A stretch of DNA of 20,635 bases, taken from IMG/VR virus record IMGVR_UViG_3300035145_002212, positions 1 through 20,635 of that record; one strand, written 5' to 3'. The position numbers were made by a program, and so were the translations under genes. Under the pieces are notes generated by a model. That model made no database searches, was not told the origin of the DNA, and saw only the letters and a program-made list of their open reading frames with translations. Below are positions 14,758 through 20,635 of the stretch, one piece after another (within the stretch, counting starts at the first letter, position 1; each line of letters begins with the position of its first letter). The DNA is from a virus.

Positions 14758-15210
14758 ATGAGTACATTAGAAAAAAGTTTATATCAACAAGTAAAAGTTA
14801 ATAGTAAAAACGCATATGACAGGGTAAAAATCGAAAGTCCTACGTATAAAGGATTCAGCACTGTAGCTAGTGTTGATAACAAGCATGTGCTTTATGACAT
14901 TGCACTTATTAAACAAGACATTATTAATCATTTTCACATAAAGCAAGGAGAAAAATTAAGTGATCCTAACTTTGGGACAATTATATGGGATATATTATTT
15001 GAACCTTTGACAGAGCAAAACAGGTCAGCTATTATAGACAATGTTACAGAAATTATAAATTATGATCCTAGGGTAAGTGTTAATCAAATTATAGTTGACG
15101 ATTATGAGCAAGGAATTTTAATTAGTTGTGAACTTATGTACTTACCGTATTCTGTTGTAGAGAGACTTCAATTACGCTTTGATGAGAATGCAGGATTTTT
15201 AGCAGAATAA
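14758..15210 (+). CDS. 25: Baseplate wedge protein gp25-like, 150 aa
   Basis: Member of the gpW/gp25 family that forms the inner baseplate core and primes the sheath. The family core is clear: ALIKQDIINHFHIKQGEKLSD (49-69), then PNFGTIIWDILFEPL (70-84) and ITEIINYDPRV-type with VTEIINYDPRVSV (95-107). T4 gp25 is 132 aa, so the length is normal. AAGGTG about 10 bases upstream overlaps the end of gp5 and gives a ribosome binding site. The order gp5-gp25-gp6 is a common tail module arrangement. Confidence 0.9.
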   Translation: MSTLEKSLYQQVKVNSKNAYDRVKIESPTYKGFSTVASVDNKHVLYDIALIKQDIINHFHIKQGEKLSDPNFGTIIWDILFEPLTEQNRSAIIDNVTEIINYDPRVSVNQIIVDDYEQGILISCELMYLPYSVVERLQLRFDENAGFLAE

Positions 15211-15232
15211 TATACGCACATTATATAAACTG

Positions 15233-15239
15233 CTAAATA
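15233..15239 (+). promoter_or_regulatory. Candidate late promoter CTAAATA before gp6
   Basis: GCTAAATATT lies 23 bases before the gp6 ATG, in the only real gap (52 bases) of the baseplate operon. The same CTAAATA occurs at 9721. AAGGA at 15251-15255 serves as the ribosome binding site. It would add a second late start for gp6 and downstream genes. Confidence 0.5.
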
Positions 15240-15262
15240 TTATTACAATTAAGGAATGAAAA

Positions 15263-18200
15263 ATGTCGTCAACAGATAGACAAAATAGATTGCTGCTTAC
15301 TGAAGATTGGAAGAAAGTTTATCAGTCTTTTCGTAATGCAGATTTCAAAAGTTATGATTTTGATAATTTGCGTAGGACAATGATACAATACCTACGTGAA
15401 AATTACCCAGAAGATTTTAATGATTATGTAGAGTCAAGTGAATATCTTGCTTTGGTTGATTTAATTGCTTTTTTAGGTCAAAATATTTCATTCCGTATAG
15501 ACCTAAATGCAAGAGAAAATTATTTAGAACTTGCAGAGCGTAGAGAAAGTGTTCTTAGATTAGCTAGACTTTTATCATACAACCCTAAAAGAAATCAAAG
15601 CTCAGAAGGAATGTTAAAACTTGATAGTATTAGAACTTCTGAGGATATTACAGATTCAAACGGAACTAGTTTGCAAGGACAAACTATACTTTGGAATGAT
15701 AGCACTAACGAAAATTGGTATGAACAATTTATAAAAATTTTAAATACTGCCCTTCCTGTAAATGGAACTTTTGGAAGGCCCATTAAAAAATCAGTCGTGC
15801 AAAATGTATCAACTGAAAAGTATAGATTCAACAGTATAAGCACAGATGTTCCTGTATTTGGTTTTGATAAAATTATTGACGGCCAGTCATTAAGTTATGA
15901 AATAGTTTCAGCTGATATTGAAAATAACGATGTTATAGAAGAAACACCGTTGCCTGGTAACAAGTTTAGTATTCTTTATAGAGACGATGGAAAAGGGATA
16001 TCAAGCACAAACAGCGGATTCTTTGCTATGTTCAAACAAGGAACTTTAGATCAAGGCGTTTTTACAATAGAAAATCCAAGTACCAATCAATCAGTAGCAA
16101 TTGAAACACCAAATATTAATAATAATGATTTATGGTTATACAAATTAGATTCAAATGGAAATGAAGAAGAGCTTTGGACTAAAGTTGAAGCACTTGAAGG
16201 TAACAATGTAATTTATAATAACCTTAGCAAAGATATTAGAAATATTTACAGTGTTTTGACAAGAGTAGACGACAGAGTAAGTTTAATTTTTAGTGATGGA
16301 GTTTTTGGTAATCTGCCTAAAGGACAGTTTAGAGTGTTTTATAGAGTAGGTGCTAACAGTAAAGTTAGAATTACTCCTGCAGATTTTAGAAGGATCAATA
16401 TAACACTTCCGTATATTAGTAAAACAGGTAAAGCAGAAACTATAGAATTAAGTTTTAGCTTGAAGAGCATTGTAGATAATGCTTCTGTGTCTGAAACAAC
16501 TGAATCTATAAAAAACAATGCACCTGCAACATACTATACCCAAAATAGAATGGTTACAGGAGAAGACTACCAAGTTGCTCCGTTAAGTATAAATCAAGAA
16601 ATTATAAAAGTAAAGTCTGTTAATAGAACATCAAGCGGTATAAGTCGCTATTTTGACCTTATAGACGCTACCGGAAAATATAGCACTACTAATTTATACG
16701 GCAACGATGGTGTTGTGTATAAAGAATTTAATGATTTAAAGCAAACATTTTCTTTTGCTACAAAAACTGACATAGAAGGTGTAGTAGAAAACACAATTAC
16801 GCCAATTCTTAACGACACGAAAGTGAGAAATTTTTATTTAGATAGAGTTCCAAGAATACTTACTGAAGATCTTGGAATAACCTGGACACAAACAACAAAA
16901 GAAACAAATCTAAGTAGTGGTAGTTTTTTAAGTGGCGGTGTCCCTGTATTTTTAGGAAGATTTACAGCATCAATTTTAAGTATTTTAAAACCTGGTACAC
17001 TTATAAAATTTACTGCACCGTCAGGACAACATTTTATGCCTGATGGAACATTAATGCAAGGCGGCGCAACTCATTTTGGTGCTTCCTCTTATAAGTGGTG
17101 TAAGGTAACAAGTGTTGAAGGGAAAGGTACTGAGCTTAGAGAAAATGGTCTAGGTGCTGTAGTGTTAAATGACATTATTCCAACAGGCGCTGTACTTGCA
17201 GAAATAAAACCGTCTCTTGCAAATAGTTTAACTGAAAGTGTTAAACAAGAGGTAATTGATCAAATTTTTGCTCAAAAAGTTTTTGGTTTAAGATTTGATC
17301 AAAATGACACAGAGTGGAAGTTGGTAACACAAAATAATTTAAATTTTGCAGATGAATTTTCAACAGGTAAAACAGGCGATACAACTAACCAACAACTTGA
17401 TGCAAGTTGGTTATTATTATTCCAAACTAATACAGAAACATATACAATAACATTTAGAAGTATGCGTTATATTTTTGAAAGTGAAAATGAAATAAGATTT
17501 TACTATGACGAAAACAGTAAAATATTTGATAACACAGCAGGTAAAGTTATTAAGGACAAAGTATCAGTTCTAAATATCAATCCTAAACCTGATACTCCAG
17601 AAGCATTTACACAAGATTTTGATTGGGAAATTACAGATGCATATAGAGATGCAGAAGGTTATATTGATAGTAAAAAAGTTGAGGTGAGTTATTTTGATTC
17701 AGACGAAGATGGTGTTGTAGATGATGTTGATATTTTTGAGCAAATCGTTGCACCTTTAACAAATAGTTCACAAAAATGGATTATATTTAAAAAAGTAGTT
17801 TCTAATGACGGTGTAGAAGATTATAACTATTTTCCTAATAACAATAAAGAAGTAATTATATTATCAACTAAAGCTGATGTAAGACCTTTTAGTGAGTATA
17901 ATGACGGACAAATTTTTTATTATATTGATACCGATATATTTGAAGTATTAGACCAAGCATCATTACGTTTAAATATTTCGTCAGATTACAAAGCAAGACA
18001 AGGTAGAGATAAATTAAAATTCCATTACATACATGCAGTAAACAGTGATGTGAGAATTGATCCTAGTGCAAGTAATATCATAGACATGTACTTGTTAACA
18101 AGAACATACGATACTAATTTTAGATTATGGATGAACGGTCAACTTTCTACAAAACCGTTACCACCTAGTTCAGATGCATTATCTATTGCATATAACCCGT

Positions 18201-18823
18201 CATTAATGAAAATTAAATCACTTACAGATGAAATTATATATCATCCTGTAAAATATAAGATATTATTTGGTAATAAAGCAGAAGAAGATCTAAGAGCAGT
18301 GTTTAAAATTGTTAAAAATACAGATAAAGTTTTAAATGATAATGAAATAAAATCAAAAGTTGTAGATGCTATAAATCAATTTTTTGCATTAGACAACTGG
18401 GACTTTGGCGATAAATTTTATTTTAGTGAATTGGCAAATTATGTAATGTACGAACTTTCGCCAGATATTAATACTTTTATAATTGTTCCTACTCAAGTTT
18501 CTCAAGTATTTGGTTCGCTATACGAGATAAAATCAGAAACAAATGAAATTTTTATAAGTGGAGCAACAGTGGACAATATTGAAATTATTGATTCTGTAAC
18601 TGCAAGTAAATTAAGAGCCGCAGGAGAAGTTGTAACACAAAGTATTACATCATCTAATGTAGGTGTACAAAGTTCATCTTTAAATGATACTGCAACAAAT
18701 GTTACAACATCAACAAGTTCTACGACAAGTTCTACAACTTCGTCATCCGGCACTACAAGTTCTAGTAGCGGTAGTAGCGGTAGTAGCGGTAGTAATTCTA
18801 ACAGCGGAGGATATAGTTACTAA
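15263..18823 (+). CDS. 6: Baseplate wedge protein gp6-like (baseplate J family), 1186 aa
   Basis: Main wedge subunit that forms the ring holding the baseplate together. The N terminus has the gp6 signature: TEDWKKVYQSFRNADFKSYD, YLALVDLIAFLGQNISFRID and ENYLELAERRESVLRLARLL (about 14-108). The C-terminal J-like part includes VDAINQFFALDNWDFGDKFY with DFGDKFYFSELANYV near residues 1045-1059. T4 gp6 is 660 aa; most of the extra length is a large middle insertion, roughly 450-1000, of beta-rich sequence. The last 50 or so residues are Ser/Thr/Gly-rich low complexity ending in NSGGYSY, encoded in part by three exact 9-base repeats. The stop overlaps the next start (TAATG). Confidence 0.88.
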   Translation: MSSTDRQNRLLLTEDWKKVYQSFRNADFKSYDFDNLRRTMIQYLRENYPEDFNDYVESSEYLALVDLIAFLGQNISFRIDLNARENYLELAERRESVLRLARLLSYNPKRNQSSEGMLKLDSIRTSEDITDSNGTSLQGQTILWNDSTNENWYEQFIKILNTALPVNGTFGRPIKKSVVQNVSTEKYRFNSISTDVPVFGFDKIIDGQSLSYEIVSADIENNDVIEETPLPGNKFSILYRDDGKGISSTNSGFFAMFKQGTLDQGVFTIENPSTNQSVAIETPNINNNDLWLYKLDSNGNEEELWTKVEALEGNNVIYNNLSKDIRNIYSVLTRVDDRVSLIFSDGVFGNLPKGQFRVFYRVGANSKVRITPADFRRINITLPYISKTGKAETIELSFSLKSIVDNASVSETTESIKNNAPATYYTQNRMVTGEDYQVAPLSINQEIIKVKSVNRTSSGISRYFDLIDATGKYSTTNLYGNDGVVYKEFNDLKQTFSFATKTDIEGVVENTITPILNDTKVRNFYLDRVPRILTEDLGITWTQTTKETNLSSGSFLSGGVPVFLGRFTASILSILKPGTLIKFTAPSGQHFMPDGTLMQGGATHFGASSYKWCKVTSVEGKGTELRENGLGAVVLNDIIPTGAVLAEIKPSLANSLTESVKQEVIDQIFAQKVFGLRFDQNDTEWKLVTQNNLNFADEFSTGKTGDTTNQQLDASWLLLFQTNTETYTITFRSMRYIFESENEIRFYYDENSKIFDNTAGKVIKDKVSVLNINPKPDTPEAFTQDFDWEITDAYRDAEGYIDSKKVEVSYFDSDEDGVVDDVDIFEQIVAPLTNSSQKWIIFKKVVSNDGVEDYNYFPNNNKEVIILSTKADVRPFSEYNDGQIFYYIDTDIFEVLDQASLRLNISSDYKARQGRDKLKFHYIHAVNSDVRIDPSASNIIDMYLLTRTYDTNFRLWMNGQLSTKPLPPSSDALSIAYNPSLMKIKSLTDEIIYHPVKYKILFGNKAEEDLRAVFKIVKNTDKVLNDNEIKSKVVDAINQFFALDNWDFGDKFYFSELANYVMYELSPDINTFIIVPTQVSQVFGSLYEIKSETNEIFISGATVDNIEIIDSVTASKLRAAGEVVTQSITSSNVGVQSSSLNDTATNVTTSTSSTTSSTTSSSGTTSSSSGSSGSSGSNSNSGGYSY
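18764..18790 (+). repeat. Three exact tandem 9-base repeats (AGTAGCGGT) in the gp6 tail
   Basis: Copies at 18764-18772, 18773-18781 and 18782-18790 encode Ser-Ser-Gly each, within a longer Ser/Thr/Gly-rich coding stretch that begins near 18700. A unit of 9 bases keeps the frame whatever the copy number. Confidence 0.85.
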
Positions 18824-20635
18824 TGGCTGATCAAAACGAATTTCCATTAGATGGAGAAACTCCAGAAAGCCGTAAGAGTGCAAGACACTTACCTAAGTAT
18901 TTTAGGACTGAGAAGAATAAAAAATTCTTACAAGCCACTCTTGACCAAATGTTACAACCTGGTGTTACTGAAAAAATTAACAGTTTTGTAGGAAGAAAAA
19001 CTGCAAAAGCATATGATAGCACAACGGACAATTATCTCAGAGATGTTAGCGTAGATAGAGAAACATATCAATTAGAACCAGTAAGTTATATAAAAGATAA
19101 TCTAGATAATATTTTATATTATACTGATTATAGAGATTATTATAATCAAATAAAAAACCTAGGAGGTGTAAATTCTAATCATAGTGTTAATTCTCAACAA
19201 GAATTTTATTCCTGGGATCCGCATGTAGATTGGGATAAGTTAACAAACTTTAGAGAATACTATTGGCTACCTAATGGTCCAGAAACAGTTGTTATTCCTG
19301 GCGATCAAAAAGAAATAACAAGTACTTTTTCATTAGACTTACAAGAAGCCGCAGGTGATTTTTCTTATGTGTTTACACCTGATGGATTAACTCCAAACCC
19401 TGTCCTTAAATTATATAGGGGCGTAAAGTATAGAATAGATGTAAATGCAGATGGACTTCCTATTACTTTTAGAACTGCAAGAGATTTAGACCCTGCATTT
19501 TTAATAGAAGAAATAACTACCGGAATTGAACAAGGTGTTTTAGAATTTACACTTGCTCCAGACATCCCAGACGAAATTTTCTATGTAGCTAGTAACAACA
19601 TTAATGTTGGTGGAATAATAAAAGTAGCTAACCAGGAAGAATCAACCTTTATAGATGTAGAAGCAGAAATAATAGGAAAGAAGTTTTATACTACTAGGGA
19701 TAATTGGAGTCTTACAAACGGATTAAAAGTTAGATTTAGCGGAGATGTTCAGCCTGCAAAATATCAAAATAGTGAATGGTATGTAGAAGGAGTAGGAAAA
19801 AGGATACAACTTGTTTCTGAATCAGATGTTGAAATATCGTTTCCTGTTGGTATTGATAAAACAATGTCATTTGACGAAGGCGGATTCGACAGAAATCCTT
19901 TTGGGTCAGCTACAGGATTTCCTGAAGACAAAGACTACATAACCATAAACAGGGCTAGTTCTGATGGTAACTTTTGGAGCAGATACAACAGATGGTTCCA
20001 CAAGGATGTTATAGAATTATCTTCACAAATTAACGGTACAGTTTTAGAAATAGACCAAACGGGTCGTGCCAATAGACCTATCATAGAATTTGATTCTGGA
20101 TTAAAATTATACAACTTTGGCACAAAAAATAAAAGAGTAGTAGATTTAATAGATGACTTTACTGAAGATGCATTTAGTACTATTGAAGGTAGTCTAGGAT
20201 ACAATGTTGACGGAGTACAACTACAATCTGGACAACGGGTATTGTTTTTAAATGATAAAGATCCTTTAGTAAAAGGTAAAATATTTGAAGTAGATTTTAT
20301 TAATTTTAAAGGTTCAGGAACTACAGGTCAAATCACCCTAAAAGAAACAGCAGATAGTAATCCTATAGTAGGAGAGAACGTTCTTGTTGTAAACGGTGAT
20401 ACCCAAGGTGGTAAGTTATATTATTACAATGGTACAGAGTGGGTAATAGCACAAACAAAAAGTTCAGTAAACCAAGCTCCTGTTTTTGATGTATTTGATG
20501 AAAACGGTAATAGTTATTCTGATCCTGCAATTTATCCCGCTAATAATTTTAGGGGAACAAAGATATTTTCTTTTGCTGTAGGTACAGGTTCTAATGATTC
20601 AGTTTTAGGATTTCCGTTAAAATATAAAAGTATAG
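18823..20635 (+). CDS. Large virion/baseplate structural protein at the gp7 position (partial, 604 codons seen)
   Basis: The frame starts at ATG 18823, overlapping the gp6 stop in TAATG, and is open to the window edge; I translated it throughout and found no stop. The N terminus (MADQNEFPLDGE, RHLPKYFRTEKNKKFLQATL) is followed by TYQLEPVSYIKDNLDNILYY and by SWDPHVDWDKLTNFREYYWL with LPNGP. Later come WSRYNRWFHKDVI and RANRPIIEFDSGLKLYNFG. I associate the YYWLPNGP and NRWFH patterns with very large virion proteins following gp6 in marine T4-like phages, from memory. By order it occupies the place of T4 gp7 (1032 aa), a wedge protein, but I see no direct gp7 signature. It could be a fibre-attachment or peripheral baseplate protein. 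Confidence 0.75.
   Translation, partial: MADQNEFPLDGETPESRKSARHLPKYFRTEKNKKFLQATLDQMLQPGVTEKINSFVGRKTAKAYDSTTDNYLRDVSVDRETYQLEPVSYIKDNLDNILYYTDYRDYYNQIKNLGGVNSNHSVNSQQEFYSWDPHVDWDKLTNFREYYWLPNGPETVVIPGDQKEITSTFSLDLQEAAGDFSYVFTPDGLTPNPVLKLYRGVKYRIDVNADGLPITFRTARDLDPAFLIEEITTGIEQGVLEFTLAPDIPDEIFYVASNNINVGGIIKVANQEESTFIDVEAEIIGKKFYTTRDNWSLTNGLKVRFSGDVQPAKYQNSEWYVEGVGKRIQLVSESDVEISFPVGIDKTMSFDEGGFDRNPFGSATGFPEDKDYITINRASSDGNFWSRYNRWFHKDVIELSSQINGTVLEIDQTGRANRPIIEFDSGLKLYNFGTKNKRVVDLIDDFTEDAFSTIEGSLGYNVDGVQLQSGQRVLFLNDKDPLVKGKIFEVDFINFKGSGTTGQITLKETADSNPIVGENVLVVNGDTQGGKLYYYNGTEWVIAQTKSSVNQAPVFDVFDENGNSYSDPAIYPANNFRGTKIFSFAVGTGSNDSVLGFPLKYKSI

Overview
This looks like part of the genome of a marine T4-like myovirus (the cyanophage/pelagiphage branch). 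The DNA is AT-rich. The gene content is the T4 structural and replication core: a tail tape measure, a gp26-type baseplate/tail-assembly protein, the gp46/gp47 recombination nuclease, a gp55-type late sigma factor, and a long baseplate operon (tube-cap-like protein, gp53, a gp27-like hub, gp5, gp25, gp6, and a large protein at the gp7 position). The host cannot be fixed from the sequence. AT-richness would suit a Pelagibacter or Prochlorococcus/Synechococcus phage.

Layout. (1) 1-2262, minus strand: the first codons of an unidentified gene, preceded by the tape measure. (2) 2263-2334: head-to-head late-type promoters. (3) 2335-3395, plus strand: a gp26-type protein whose 3' end carries an A-AAT-TTT-TTC slippery run. 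A conserved-looking second domain follows in the -1 frame with no usable start codon of its own. (4) 3392-4798, minus strand: an unknown protein with strongly hydrophobic helices, behind a tandem late promoter. (5) 4799-5319: a non-coding, hairpin-rich spacer of about 520 bases. (6) 5320-9668, minus strand: an early/middle block with a SegE-like GIY-YIG nuclease, a 66-residue protein, gp46, gp47 and the late sigma factor. The last two transcription units have host-type sigma70 promoters; the one in front of the sigma gene is a perfect TTGACA-N17-TATAAT. (7) 9746 to the window end, plus strand: a tightly packed late operon for the baseplate, with TAATG overlaps or gaps of a few bases between most genes.

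How it works together. Early promoters make the recombination nuclease and the late sigma factor. The sigma factor would then direct RNA polymerase to the T4-style (A/C)TAAATA promoters in front of the tape measure, the gp26-type gene, the 468-residue protein and the baseplate operon. The hub (gp27-like plus gp5), wedge (gp53, gp25, gp6, gp7-like) and tube-cap proteins form the baseplate on which the tube grows around the tape measure.

The most interesting observation is the probable programmed -1 frameshift at the end of the gp26-type gene. It would give a short and a long product, as in the lambda G/G-T tail assembly chaperones, and the gene lies next to the tape measure as those chaperones do. 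Homology statements come from recognition of the protein sequences and were not tested by any search.
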